Assembly (NCBI RefSeq): GCF_018304765.1
Contig: NZ_CP072642.1
Span: 2,261,819-2,325,818 of the forward strand
From: Chloracidobacterium sp. N
GTDB lineage: Bacteria > Acidobacteriota > Blastocatellia > Chloracidobacteriales > Chloracidobacteriaceae
Length of the DNA: 64,000 nucleotides
Reading direction: 5' to 3'
The notes beneath the pieces were generated by a model that did not search any database, was not told the DNA's origin, and saw nothing but the letters and a program-made list of their open reading frames with translations. Positions 17,011 to 25,816 of the stretch are shown one piece after another; the stretch's first letter is position 1, and the number at the start of each line of letters is the position of its first letter. The position numbers and the translations under genes were made by a program.

Positions 17011-17724
17011 ATGGACAAAACACTGGAAGCCATTTTGTGGAAGATGATGCGGACTCTGTTCAAAGCCCACCCGTGGCATGGCGTCTCCATCGGCGAGCAG
17101 GCCCCCGCGCAGGTTACGGCCTACATTGAAATCGTGCCGACGGACGCCATCAAATACGAACTCGACAAGATGACCGGGCACCTCAAGGTTGACCGTCCGC
17201 AGAAGTATTCCAACCACTGCCCGACGCTCTACGGACTGATTCCCCAAACCTACTGTGGCAGGCGGATTGGAGCATTCTGTGCTGAACGCACCGGGCGGAC
17301 AGACATGGCGGGCGACGGCGACCCCCTCGACATCTGTGTACTGACCGAGAAGCCCATCCACCACAGTGACATTCTCGTGCAGGCCATCCCGATTGGCGGG
17401 TTGCGGATGATTGACGGCAACGAAGCCGACGACAAAATCATTGCCGTGCTCCGCAACGATGAAGTCTATGGGGAATGGCGCGACATTTCAGAGTGCCCGA
17501 AGAACCTGGTCGAGCGGCTGCGGCACTACTTTCTGACCTACAAGGAAATTCCCGGCGCCACCGAGCGGCGTACGGAAATCACCCACATCTATGACGCCGC
17601 CGAAGCGCAACACATCATCCAGTTGAGCCGGGAGGATTACCTGGAGTCGTACGGTGAGTTTGAGACCCTGCTCAACCGGGCGCTGGCCGGCGGAGGCGCA
17701 GAAGCACAGGCCATGCGCGCCTAA
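17011..17724 (+). CDS. ppa: Inorganic pyrophosphatase (family I)
   Basis: 237-residue soluble pyrophosphatase. The metal-binding motif DGDPLD (D102, D104, D107) is in AGDGDPLDICV, preceded by KYSNHCPTLYGLIPQTYCG, where the family has its substrate-contact Tyr and Lys/Arg residues. At 237 residues it is longer than the ~175-residue bacterial norm; the extension is at both ends. Hydrolysis of PPi pulls biosynthetic reactions forward. The ATG is the first codon of the recognisable protein, with a GAGGAG stretch about 16 nt upstream, farther than ideal. Confidence 0.92.
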   Translation: MDKTLEAILWKMMRTLFKAHPWHGVSIGEQAPAQVTAYIEIVPTDAIKYELDKMTGHLKVDRPQKYSNHCPTLYGLIPQTYCGRRIGAFCAERTGRTDMAGDGDPLDICVLTEKPIHHSDILVQAIPIGGLRMIDGNEADDKIIAVLRNDEVYGEWRDISECPKNLVERLRHYFLTYKEIPGATERRTEITHIYDAAEAQHIIQLSREDYLESYGEFETLLNRALAGGGAEAQAMRA

Positions 17725-17795
17725 GCTATGGCGGCCCGTGAAGCACCTCCTCCATCTCCCCTGCGACAACGCCCGGTCGGCGTATCTGATCAGAA

Positions 17796-18521
17796 CTACT
17801 TATCCTTGGGCGCCGGTCTCAGGTAGTTCAGCATGATGCCTGTCTTCTTCAGCTCTTTGTTGGGCATCGCCGAAACCATGACCACCTCACCGGATTGACG
17901 GCGGGCGCTGACGGCCTGGGTCTCACCGGAACCCGTGCGGACGACGGTGAATTCGCTGTCCTTGAGCAGCTTCTCATAGAAATTGGCCACGGTTTCCGGT
18001 GCATCATCCGAGGCCATGATGAGGCGCCCGGCCAGTGTGTTCGGATTTTCAGCCTGAAGGTTGTTCTTGATTTCCGCGTTGGGGTAGATCACCACCCACG
18101 GCGGCAGGTCTTCCGGCTTGACCTCCTTGATGCCGGGCTGAGCCTGCGGCTGGGCCTTTTGCGCGCGCGCCTTCTCCCGCTCGCTGGCACGTTTGTAAAA
18201 CTCGTCCATCGGGAGCGTTTCGGTCTTCCCGGTCTTTTTGTCGCGGAAGGTGATGGTTTTCTTCTTTTTGTCGGTCGAGATGATCTCCAGTTCATCCTCG
18301 GCCGGCGCAGCCTCGGCTGGCGGCGCTGGTGATTGCTCGGTCGGGGCCGCCTGAACAGCGGGCTGCTGGTCGGGCGGCTTGGGGGTGTCCTTGGTGTCGC
18401 ACCCGACAAGCACCAGCGCAACGGCGCTGAAACTGAGAGCCAGCAGCCCGCGTCGCAGGCCCGGTTCTGAAGGAACGGAAGAAAATGCAGCAACAGGTGA
18501 GAACAAAGGTGCAGACGGCAC
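17796..18521 (-). CDS. Lipoprotein of unknown function
   Basis: 241 residues starting at GTG behind AGAGGA. A basic region (LRRG) and hydrophobic stretch end in the lipobox LVLVGC (Cys ~41), so the mature protein should be lipid-anchored. After a Pro/Ala/Glu-rich linker comes a SH3-like or 'TDKKKKTITFRDKKTGKTET' segment, then from about residue 138 a folded domain (PPWVVIYPNAEIKNNLQ, then FYEKLLKDSEFTVVRTGS and VVMVSAMPNKE). That last domain resembles repeats seen in other acidobacterial proteins but I cannot name it. It is followed upstream on the same strand by another lipoprotein gene. Confidence 0.65.
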   Translation of the reverse strand: MPSAPLFSPVAAFSSVPSEPGLRRGLLALSFSAVALVLVGCDTKDTPKPPDQQPAVQAAPTEQSPAPPAEAAPAEDELEIISTDKKKKTITFRDKKTGKTETLPMDEFYKRASEREKARAQKAQPQAQPGIKEVKPEDLPPWVVIYPNAEIKNNLQAENPNTLAGRLIMASDDAPETVANFYEKLLKDSEFTVVRTGSGETQAVSARRQSGEVVMVSAMPNKELKKTGIMLNYLRPAPKDK

Positions 18522-18684
18522 GGTGACAATTCCTCTCCTCTGAAAAAATCAAGCCGTCTTTTTTACCAGCCAACACGATTTTTAGAAAGAGGGTAAGGGC
18601 CCGCCTGATACACAGGGGGCCGGAAGCCAGCATATCGCCCTTTTGCCAACACTGGCCAAAAGCCCACTCGGCCGAATGCCGGAG

Positions 18685-19539
18685 CTAGCGAACACTGGCC
18701 GCCACCCGAAAGCCAACCGAATCGAGCCTGAGTTCAGGGTCGAGTTTGTAGCGTACGGCTGACCGGCAGGCAGCAGCATTGGCAAAGTAGGAGCCACCGC
18801 GAATCGCCCGCCAGGTGCCATTCGTCGGCCCGGTCGGGTCCTCACCGGGCGTTTTTTTGTAGTAGAGGTCATCGTACCAGTCCTGGCACCACTCCCGGAC
18901 GTTCCCGTGCATGTCGTGCAGGCCAAAAGCGTTGGGTTCTTTCCGCCCCACCGGGTGGGTCCTGCCGCCGGCGTTGTCGAAGTACCAGGCCGTGGCATCG
19001 AGATTGCCCGCATATTTGCCGCTTCCTCCGGCGCGGCAGGCATATTCCCATTCGGCTTCCGTCGGCAGGCGGTAGAAGAACGGGTCGTCCGCATCATTCA
19101 GACGCTGAAGAAAGGTTTGCACGTCCTTCCAGGAAACGCTGTCCACGGGCAGGTCGTCGCCGACGAACTTGCTGGGGTTGTTGCCCATGATCTGCTTCCA
19201 CTGGGCCTGGGTGACTTCGTATTTGCCAAGGTAGAAAGGCTGGCTGATCGTGACCCGGTGCGCCGGCTGCTCATCCGGTTCACCACCGGCTTCCCCCATG
19301 GTGAACTCGCCGGCCGGAATGAGTACCAGTTCAATGCCGGCCACGCCCGCCATGGTCTTGGGCAGGTTGTTGAGGTCAAGCGGTTGGGCTTTGCTTTTCG
19401 CCCGCGCAGCAGCGCCGGGTGTACTGCCGGCGGCCGGCGTCGCCTCCCGATCACAGCCGGAGGCGAGAAAGCAACTCGTCCACACGACACACCAACCGAC
19501 CAGGATTGGCAACCGGTTTCCCAACAAAGCACTTCGCAT
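18685..19539 (-). CDS. Lipoprotein with formylglycine-generating-enzyme (SUMF1-like) domain
   Basis: 284-residue lipoprotein. The signal ends in LASGC (Cys ~29). The rest is an FGE-sulfatase/SUMF1 fold: LIPAGEFTMGEAGGEPDEQP near residue 73, FYLGKYEVTQAQWK, RLPTEAEWEYACRAGG (~158-173), NAFGLHDMHGNVREWCQDWY, then AIRGGSYFA and GFRVA at the end. Copper-dependent FGEs use a Cys pair near the C-terminus; here the end reads AAACRSAVRY with only one cysteine, so it may be a non-enzymatic or different member, as is common for bacterial lipoproteins of this type. Role unknown. It is 163 nt upstream of the other lipoprotein gene. Confidence 0.85.
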   Translation of the reverse strand: MRSALLGNRLPILVGWCVVWTSCFLASGCDREATPAAGSTPGAAARAKSKAQPLDLNNLPKTMAGVAGIELVLIPAGEFTMGEAGGEPDEQPAHRVTISQPFYLGKYEVTQAQWKQIMGNNPSKFVGDDLPVDSVSWKDVQTFLQRLNDADDPFFYRLPTEAEWEYACRAGGSGKYAGNLDATAWYFDNAGGRTHPVGRKEPNAFGLHDMHGNVREWCQDWYDDLYYKKTPGEDPTGPTNGTWRAIRGGSYFANAAACRSAVRYKLDPELRLDSVGFRVAASVR

Positions 19540-19827
19540 TTTCCAGTCTCCTCAGTTCCTGCGTGTTGCGTCTGGCAACAGCACCAGAAGCTACTCGTTG
19601 TCGTGGCTTTGGAAGCCAACACGATAGGATGAACTCTTGAGGGTGAACTTTTCAGGAACAGCATGAGACAGGAAAAAGCTTAATACCGTGTTACGAAGCC
19701 GGATTCCCAGCGGAAGTCACAGCCTGGCCACCGCACCGGACGGTTCATTCGAGTTTTGTTTGCGCACCAGTGCTCTCCCGGCTAGAACTTCCGCATCACG
19801 CCTTGCGCACAAGGGAGGCACTCATCC

Positions 19828-20406
19828 ATGGCCTTGACGCCATCCACCATGCTGGCGCTGGGAACGCCGCTGCCGGATTTCACGCTGGCGGATGTCACCA
19901 CCGGACGCCCTCTGTCACCAGCCACCTTTGCCGACTGTCCGGCGCTGCTCGTGATGTTCATCTGCCGCCATTGTCCTTACGTCAAGCACGTCCAGCGGGA
20001 ACTCACGGCACTGGCCAATGAGTATGTCGCCAAAGGCGTCGGCGTCCTCGCCATCAGCTCGAATGACGCCGCCACCTATCCCGAAGACGCGCCGGAATCG
20101 CTGAAAGCCATGGCGCAGGAACTCGGTTTCCAGTTTCCCTACGCCTATGATGAGACCCAGGAAGTAGCCAAAGCTTTCCAGGCAGCCTGCACCCCGGATT
20201 TCTTTGTCTATGACCGGACACGCAAACTCGTCTATCGTGGGCAGATGGATGACAGCCGCCCCGGCAACGGCCTTCCGGTTACGGGGCAAGACCTGCGCCG
20301 GGCGCTGGATGCGGTGCTGGCCGGTGAGCCGCCGCTGGACGGACAAAAGCCCAGCGTCGGCTGCAACATCAAGTGGCGGCCGGGCAATGCGCCGTCCTAT
20401 GCCTGA
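19828..20406 (+). CDS. Thioredoxin-like/AhpC-TSA family protein
   Basis: 192-residue cytoplasmic protein with a peroxiredoxin-like thioredoxin fold. The redox motif CRHC is in MFICRHCPYVKHVQREL (residues ~48-64), followed by GVGVLAISSNDAATYPEDAPE and the cis-Pro-type region ACTPDFFVYDR. The C-terminal PSVGCNIKW is typical of the 'thioredoxin family protein' group with an RNA/redox-unknown role found next to many genes. It likely reduces disulfides or peroxides, but the physiological substrate is unknown. It is 55 nt upstream of ribE on the same strand. Confidence 0.82.
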   Translation: MALTPSTMLALGTPLPDFTLADVTTGRPLSPATFADCPALLVMFICRHCPYVKHVQRELTALANEYVAKGVGVLAISSNDAATYPEDAPESLKAMAQELGFQFPYAYDETQEVAKAFQAACTPDFFVYDRTRKLVYRGQMDDSRPGNGLPVTGQDLRRALDAVLAGEPPLDGQKPSVGCNIKWRPGNAPSYA

Positions 20407-20461
20407 TCCGGTGTTTGAACAAGGGTGTACCTGACGAAGGCAGGCCTGAACGAGGGCGAGT

Positions 20462-21118
20462 ATGTTTACCGGCATCATCGAGGAAGTCGGCCATCTGGAA
20501 CAGCTCCGGCGGCGCTCTACCGGCGGCGTTCTGTCCATTGCCGCCAGAACCGTTCTGGAGGGCACGCACATCGGCGACAGCATTGCCGTCAATGGCGTCT
20601 GCCTGACAGTGACTTCCCTGACCGGCACGGGCTTTACGGCCGACGCCTCCGAAGAAACCCTGCGGGTGTCCAACCTGGGCCAGCTCACCCCCGGCGCAGG
20701 CGTCAATCTGGAGCGGGCCGTTGCCGTCGGCGCGCGCCTGGGCGGACACATCGTGCAGGGCCACGTGGACGCCATCGGCCGCTTTCTTTCGCGCCGTCCC
20801 AGTGGAAACGCCGTCACGATGCGCTTTGGTTTTCCGCCGGACATCGGACGCTACCTCGTGCACAAGGGCAGCATTGCCGTGGATGGCGTCAGCCTGACGA
20901 TTGCCGCGCTCGGCGAGGACTGGTTTGAAATTGCCGTCATCCCGACGACGCTTGCCTGGACGACGCTGCCCCACCTCACGCCCGGCGCGCCCGTCAACCT
21001 CGAAGCCGATGTGCTCGCCAAGTACGTCGAACGCCTTTTGCAGTATTCATCGTCTTCGTCATCACCTTCGTCGGCGTCCCGGCTGACGGCCGAGCACCTG
21101 CGCGCGCTGGGTTACTAG
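20462..21118 (+). CDS. ribE: Riboflavin synthase, alpha chain
   Basis: 218-residue enzyme that dismutates two 6,7-dimethyl-8-ribityllumazine molecules to riboflavin. It has the two lumazine-binding repeats: residues 1-97 (MFTGIIEEVGHL, SIAVNGVCLTV) and 98-200 (GGHIVQGHVDAIG, SIAVDGVSLTI). The C-terminal tail has a run of Ser and Pro residues (about 198-208) that is longer than normal. No FMN riboswitch is seen in the 55-nt gap upstream. The 3' end faces the M16 peptidase gene with a 17-nt gap. Confidence 0.93.
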   Translation: MFTGIIEEVGHLEQLRRRSTGGVLSIAARTVLEGTHIGDSIAVNGVCLTVTSLTGTGFTADASEETLRVSNLGQLTPGAGVNLERAVAVGARLGGHIVQGHVDAIGRFLSRRPSGNAVTMRFGFPPDIGRYLVHKGSIAVDGVSLTIAALGEDWFEIAVIPTTLAWTTLPHLTPGAPVNLEADVLAKYVERLLQYSSSSSSPSSASRLTAEHLRALGY

Positions 21119-21135
21119 GCAGCCGGGCAAAACGG

Positions 21136-22584
21136 TCAACGCGCCGCAGCCAGGGCCCGTTGCTCACCAATGAGTTCGGCTTCGGTCAGCTTCAGACTGG
21201 AAGCCGCTTCGGGCGACATCAGGGCAACAGCGACGTGGGGCTGCCCCAGGATGTAGCGGCGAAGGTAGCGCTGAATGTCGGCCCGCGAGGTTTTCCGCAG
21301 GGTTGGCAGGTAGCCGCGAAAGTAGTCCAGTCCGGTTGAAGCCCACCAGAAACTCAGCGAGTGAACGTGCTCGCTGACCTTCTCCCGCGAAAACAGGTCT
21401 TCGGCTTCAAGCAGGGTTTTGGCCACGCTGAGTTCTTCATCCGTGAAGTAGTCGGCGTCGGCAAAATGTTCGATTTCGGCATAGATGGCGCGCAGGGCGG
21501 CGCGGGCTTTCTCCGGTGTGGTTTGCAGCGTGAGGGTAATCGGGCCGACGTTGCGCTGGGTCAGGTAAATCAAATCCACGCCGGTAGCGAGACCGCTGTC
21601 CACAAGCGCCCGCTGGAAACGACTGTTTGGCTGCCGCAGGATGAACGAGAACACATCTGCCGCGTAGGTGGCCGCATCGTCCCTGCCAATCGAAGGGCCG
21701 TGCCAGCCGATCTGAATGGTGACGTTCTGCACGGGCTGCGTCACCACGACGCCTTCACTTGCTTTCAGCGGCGGATGTTCCACCAACGGGTACTTTTTGA
21801 ACGGGTCTTCACCACGCGGCCAGTCTCCGAAATACGTTGCCACGAGGCGAAAGGCCTCTTCGGGTTCGACATCGCCGGCAACGAGGACGGCAGCGTTGTT
21901 CGGCACATAGTACCGCTGCTGGATGAGCCGCATCTGATCGGTTGTTGCCGCAGCCACGGTTTCGCGCGTCCCAAGGGGATTTTTGCGGCTGGTGTAGGTC
22001 GCAAACAGCCGCCGCGTCATTTCGGTTGAAAGGTAGTAGTAGGGATTTGACTCATTGCGGTCTATTTCGCCCAGTACGACTTCTTTTTCGCGGGCAAATT
22101 CCTCCTCGTCGAAAGCCGGGTACAGGGCGGCATCCCGCATGAAGCGCAGCGCCGTGGGCAGATGCCGGCTGAGCGTGGTGAAGTAGTAGTTGACCAGCTC
22201 GGTGTTTGTTGTGCCGTTGTAAATGATGCCCAGTTCGCCAATGGTGCGCAGGTAGGTTTCCTGATTTTTCACGGCCCGGTTGGCCTTGAAGAACATGTGC
22301 TCATAAAGGTGCGACAGGCCGTTGAGTTCGGGCGGCTCGGTGAAGGAACCGTTGCGGCAGGCAAGTTCAATCGTCACCAGCGGTACGGCGTGGTCTTCAT
22401 AGACGATGACTTCGAGGCCGTTTGGCAGTTGGCGGTTGAAAAGCTGGGCGTACTCCGGGGCCGGGGCATCCAGCGCTTTGGCGGGAGCAGGTCTTTGGGC
22501 AGCGCGCTGGCTGCTGCCCGGCGGCAGGGCGGTTCCTACGGTTGAAAACCAGAGCGTCAGGCAGATGAGAAACCAAAGGCGCAT
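21136..22584 (-). CDS. Secreted M16 family zinc metallopeptidase
   Basis: 482-residue M16 (pitrilysin/processing peptidase-like) protein. The start MRLWFLICLTLWFSTVGTA is a signal peptide. The inverted zinc motif HLYEH is at residues 92-96 (GLSHLYEHMFF), and the third ligand Glu should be in the ELVNYYFTTL/FAREKEVVLGEIDRN region ~75 residues later. It is a single-unit subunit with the active half and the inactive half (SFILRQPNSRFQRALVDSG, R/Y region at 360-400) in one chain. Such proteins often act as pairs; no second M16 gene is adjacent. Likely periplasmic peptide degradation. Confidence 0.9.
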   Translation of the reverse strand: MRLWFLICLTLWFSTVGTALPPGSSQRAAQRPAPAKALDAPAPEYAQLFNRQLPNGLEVIVYEDHAVPLVTIELACRNGSFTEPPELNGLSHLYEHMFFKANRAVKNQETYLRTIGELGIIYNGTTNTELVNYYFTTLSRHLPTALRFMRDAALYPAFDEEEFAREKEVVLGEIDRNESNPYYYLSTEMTRRLFATYTSRKNPLGTRETVAAATTDQMRLIQQRYYVPNNAAVLVAGDVEPEEAFRLVATYFGDWPRGEDPFKKYPLVEHPPLKASEGVVVTQPVQNVTIQIGWHGPSIGRDDAATYAADVFSFILRQPNSRFQRALVDSGLATGVDLIYLTQRNVGPITLTLQTTPEKARAALRAIYAEIEHFADADYFTDEELSVAKTLLEAEDLFSREKVSEHVHSLSFWWASTGLDYFRGYLPTLRKTSRADIQRYLRRYILGQPHVAVALMSPEAASSLKLTEAELIGEQRALAAAR

Positions 22585-22977
22585 GGTGCAGGTATTTCCG
22601 GTGTGGGAGCGTGGAGTACGGCGGCGGCAGGAGCCGGCCCGGAGGGCATCTTGGCGGGACGCGGCCGGGGCGTCAATGTCGTCGGCGGCTGTGGCGACCC
22701 CGCCGCAGGTTGACCATCCCGACTCAGGCACGCTGGGAAGTCCCTTCGTCGGACTCGTGATCCAGAACCCGCAAAGACAACAACGCGCAAGGTGTACACT
22801 GGAACCGGAAAACAACCTGCCGGGGCTGGATGTGCAGAAGCGGCGCGTTGGTGACGATGAAGGGCGTGTTCTCCGGTCTGTCGCAAGCTTACGGCAACAG
22901 CGGTTCGCACATCTCTGGTGCACGATCAATGGATCGGCTACTCAAAGAACACCGGTTCGCAACGTTGGAGGTGCATG
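22585..22977. other. Gene-free spacer between M16 peptidase and MNT gene
   Basis: 393 nt between divergent genes. I see no convincing coding frame: the open frames on both strands have the biased composition of GC-rich shadows. The last ~10 nt contain the GGAGG ribosome-binding site of the MNT gene. Promoters for both genes must lie here, but I could not pick convincing boxes. Confidence 0.4.
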
Positions 22978-23283
22978 ATGCACGAGCGGATACGATTCCC
23001 CAAAGACCAGGTTGCTGAGTTCTGCCGCCTTCACCACATCCGGCGTCTGGCAGTATTCGGTTCCGCCTTGCGTTCCGATTTCAACGAGAACAGTGACATT
23101 GACATTCTGGTTGAGTTCGAGCCGGAGCACATCCCTGGACTGTTTGGCATAGCGCGTATGGAGCGCGAACTTTCAAATCTTCTCGGCGGGCGCAAGGTTG
23201 ATGTACGCACGCCGGAAGACCTGAGCCGGTATTTTCGTCAGGACGTGCTGAATGAAGCGGAGGTGCAGTATGCGCAGGAATGA
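22978..23283 (+). CDS. MNT-family nucleotidyltransferase (MntA-like antitoxin)
   Basis: 101-residue minimal nucleotidyltransferase. [20 protein letters not shown] carries the GSX10DXD motif with D40 and D42; the third Asp is D75 in GRKVDVRT. Unlike the copy at the left window edge, all three catalytic acids are present. Of two adjacent ATG codons the second has the better spacing (6 nt) from GGAGG. The gene overlaps the next HEPN gene by 14 nt. In HepT/MntA systems the MNT protein modifies the toxin by AMPylation to neutralise it. The role here is inferred from family and gene order. Confidence 0.9.
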   Translation: MHERIRFPKDQVAEFCRLHHIRRLAVFGSALRSDFNENSDIDILVEFEPEHIPGLFGIARMERELSNLLGGRKVDVRTPEDLSRYFRQDVLNEAEVQYAQE

Positions 23284-23608
23284 CCGTATCCGCTTGCAGC
23301 ACATGCTCGATGCCGCCCGGGAAGCTATCGAATTTGCTCAAAACAGCCGCCGTCAGGATTTGGACAGCGATCGCAAGCTGACGCTTGCCTTGGTCAAGGA
23401 TATTGAAATCATTGGCGAAGCGGCTTATCGAATCACGGAGGATACACGACACACTCTGCCAGAGATTCCATGGGAAGATATTGTCGGCATGCGCCACCGG
23501 CTGGTTCATGCCTACTTCGACATCAACCTGGATATTCTCTGGAAGACCGTGCAAGAAGACCTTCCCCCACTTACGCGGATTCTTTCCGAGTTATTGGGCG
23601 AGAAATAA
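23270..23608 (+). CDS. HEPN-domain ribonuclease toxin (HepT-like, DUF86)
   Basis: 112-residue all-helical HEPN protein. The active-site RX4HXY motif is intact: R75, H80 and Y82 in [11 protein letters not shown]. The central helix [18 protein letters not shown] is the family signature. HepT toxins cleave RNA; the Tyr of the motif is the residue AMPylated by the cognate MNT protein. Its start lies inside the MNT gene with a GGAGG site a few bases upstream, showing translational coupling. With the MNT gene it forms a complete two-gene toxin-antitoxin type module, while the similar pair at the left edge is broken. Confidence 0.9.
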   Translation: MRRNDRIRLQHMLDAAREAIEFAQNSRRQDLDSDRKLTLALVKDIEIIGEAAYRITEDTRHTLPEIPWEDIVGMRHRLVHAYFDINLDILWKTVQEDLPPLTRILSELLGEK

Positions 23609-23927
23609 GCAAGCCCAATAGCATCCAGCAATGCGTCAAGCTGAAAAATCACCTCGTTCGGCTGACGTGACTGAACAGCCTGCTGGGTTATAAAAGCCAT
23701 TATGAATCGCTCGGGAACACATAAAAACGCTGTCTTACTGCACGGCGCAGAGTGATGTTCCCGGGGCATCGTAACACTATCTGCCGCAACCGCTTTTCAG
23801 CAACATGAGTGATGAAAACTGGCGGGGGCGCATGTCATGCCAGCCAGTTCCCGGCTATAAAGACGCTTCCGCGCCGGGCGCGACCACGGCGCACCGAAAC
23901 CGGCAGACGGCTTCAGCCCTGTAAACC
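23609..23927. other. Gene-free spacer after HEPN gene, with a distant inverted repeat
   Basis: 319 nt without a convincing gene. It contains an 8-bp inverted repeat, CGGGAACA at 23712-23719 and TGTTCCCG at 23756-23763, separated by 36 nt. The sequence is clearly less GC-rich than the neighbouring genes. It could be part of a small transferred segment with the MNT-HEPN pair; no terminal direct repeats were found. Confidence 0.4.
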
Positions 23928-25769
23928 ATGAGTTCTTCTTCCACAGCCTCGCTCGCCTCGCCCGTTGCTTCTGCGCCAACCGCTGCATCTTCAGCCCAAC
24001 CTTCCAGCCCCACGCTCACCCCGTGGCAGCGCCTGCTTCGCTTCTGCGCGCCCTACTGGCCCAGCTTTCTGCTCGGCGGGCTGTGCATTCTGGCCAGCGC
24101 CTATATCAACCTGCTGTCGCCACAGGTGATTCGTACGGCTGTGGATGACCTTGGCAGGGGCGTCACGCAGTCCAAGATCGCACGCTATGCCGGGCTGGTT
24201 GTCGGCATCGCCGCCATCCGGGGGCTGTTTTTGTTCTGGCAGCGGCGCATCCTCATCAACCGCTCGCGCGACATCGAATACGACCTGCGTCAGGCCTTCT
24301 ACGCCCATCTCCAGCAGCAACCGCCGTCCTTTTTCCATCGCCAGCGGATTGGCGATCTGATGTCGCGTGCCACGAACGACATCGGCGCCGTACGCATGCT
24401 CATCGGCCCGGCCGTACTCTACGGCCTCAACACACTGTTCACCGTCCTGCTCGTTCTGCCCGCCATGGTGGCCGTCAACGTCACCCTCACCGCCTTCGCC
24501 CTCATCACCCTGCCGCTGGCGGCGGCCGCCACGAAATACTTTGGGGCGCGCATCCACGACCAGTCGGAGCGCATTCAGGAATACTTCGGACTGGTGACGG
24601 CCAAGGCGCAGGAAAACTTTTCCGGCGTCCGTGTCGTGCGCGCCTTCGCCCAGGAAGCCGCTGAAGAAGCCGCCTTCGACGCCATGAACCGGGAGTTCGT
24701 CCGACGCAACCTGCAACTCATCCGCCTGTCAGCCCTGTTTCGTCCGGTTCTCGACATCCTGTTCGGACTCGGCCCGGCCATTGTGCTGTGGTACGGCGGG
24801 CGGCTCGTTCTGCGCGGCGAGCTGACCCTGGGGCAGTTCGTGGAATTCAACCTCTACCTGACCATGCTCGTCTGGCCGATGATTGCGCTGGGCTGGGTTG
24901 TCAACCTCACCCAGCGCGGACTGGCCAGCATGGGACGATTGTCCAAAATTTTCGATGAAGCTCCGGCCATTCATGACGCAGCCGCCGTTCCCAACCTGCC
25001 GCCCGTTGCCGGCGACATCGAGTTCCGACACCTGACCTTCGCCTACCCGGGCCCTGACGGCATGCCGGGTCCGCCTGTGCTGCTCGACATTTCGCTCACC
25101 ATCCCACGCGGTGCGACCCTGGCGATAGTTGGCTCCACCGGCGCCGGCAAAAGCACCCTCGCCAATCTCATTCCCCGGCTGCTCGATGCGCCACCTGGGA
25201 CGCTGTTTATTGACGGGCGGCCCATCCACGATTATCCCCTGCATCAACTCCGGGCAGCCATCGGCTACGCGCCCCAGGAAGCCTTCCTCTTCAGCGATAC
25301 CATTGCCGCCAACATTGCCTTTGGCGTTGAGCAGGCAACGCCCGAAGCCATCGCCCAGGCGGCCGAACAGGCCGGACTGCGCGAAGACGTGGAACGCTTC
25401 CCAAAGGGCTTTGAAACTGTCATCGGTGAACGCGGCGTCACCCTTTCCGGCGGACAGAAACAACGCACGGCGCTGGCCCGCGCCATCCTGCGCAATCCCC
25501 GCATCCTCATCCTCGACGATGCCCTTTCGGCCGTGGATACCGACACCGAAGCGCGCATTCTGGGGCATCTCCGGCAGGTGATGCGCGGACGGACCACCAT
25601 CCTCATCGCCCACCGGATTTCAACCGTCAAGGATGCCGACCACATCGTGTTTCTCGAAGACGGGCAGATTGTCGAACAGGGAACGCATGACCAGCTCGTG
25701 GCCCTTGGCGGCCGCTACGCGGCGCTGTATGAACGGCAAAAACTCGAAGCCGAACTCGCGGCGCTCTGA
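23928..25769 (+). CDS. MsbA-like ABC transporter, fused membrane and ATPase domains
   Basis: 613-residue ABC exporter half-transporter. The N-terminus is a Ser/Ala/Pro-rich tail, then a six-helix type I exporter domain (residues ~40-330) and the ATPase domain (~355-600). In the ATPase domain Walker A is GSTGAGKST, the Q-loop is in GYAPQEAFLFSD, the signature is TLSGGQKQRTALARA and Walker B is ILILDDALSAVD, followed by the H-loop in LIAHRISTV. Such proteins flip lipids, lipid A or drugs. Its neighbour murJ is also a lipid flippase, which favours an envelope role, but the substrate is unknown. Confidence 0.92.
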   Translation: MSSSSTASLASPVASAPTAASSAQPSSPTLTPWQRLLRFCAPYWPSFLLGGLCILASAYINLLSPQVIRTAVDDLGRGVTQSKIARYAGLVVGIAAIRGLFLFWQRRILINRSRDIEYDLRQAFYAHLQQQPPSFFHRQRIGDLMSRATNDIGAVRMLIGPAVLYGLNTLFTVLLVLPAMVAVNVTLTAFALITLPLAAAATKYFGARIHDQSERIQEYFGLVTAKAQENFSGVRVVRAFAQEAAEEAAFDAMNREFVRRNLQLIRLSALFRPVLDILFGLGPAIVLWYGGRLVLRGELTLGQFVEFNLYLTMLVWPMIALGWVVNLTQRGLASMGRLSKIFDEAPAIHDAAAVPNLPPVAGDIEFRHLTFAYPGPDGMPGPPVLLDISLTIPRGATLAIVGSTGAGKSTLANLIPRLLDAPPGTLFIDGRPIHDYPLHQLRAAIGYAPQEAFLFSDTIAANIAFGVEQATPEAIAQAAEQAGLREDVERFPKGFETVIGERGVTLSGGQKQRTALARAILRNPRILILDDALSAVDTDTEARILGHLRQVMRGRTTILIAHRISTVKDADHIVFLEDGQIVEQGTHDQLVALGGRYAALYERQKLEAELAAL

Positions 25770-25816
25770 ACGATGGCGGGGCCACCGGGCGGCGGCCCCT
25801 TTCAGGTAATCCCTGC

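Noticed and set aside
23712-23763. Inverted repeat as the ends of a small insertion element
   Set aside because: Arms are only 8 bp, there is no transposase remnant and no target duplication, so a mobile element is not supported.
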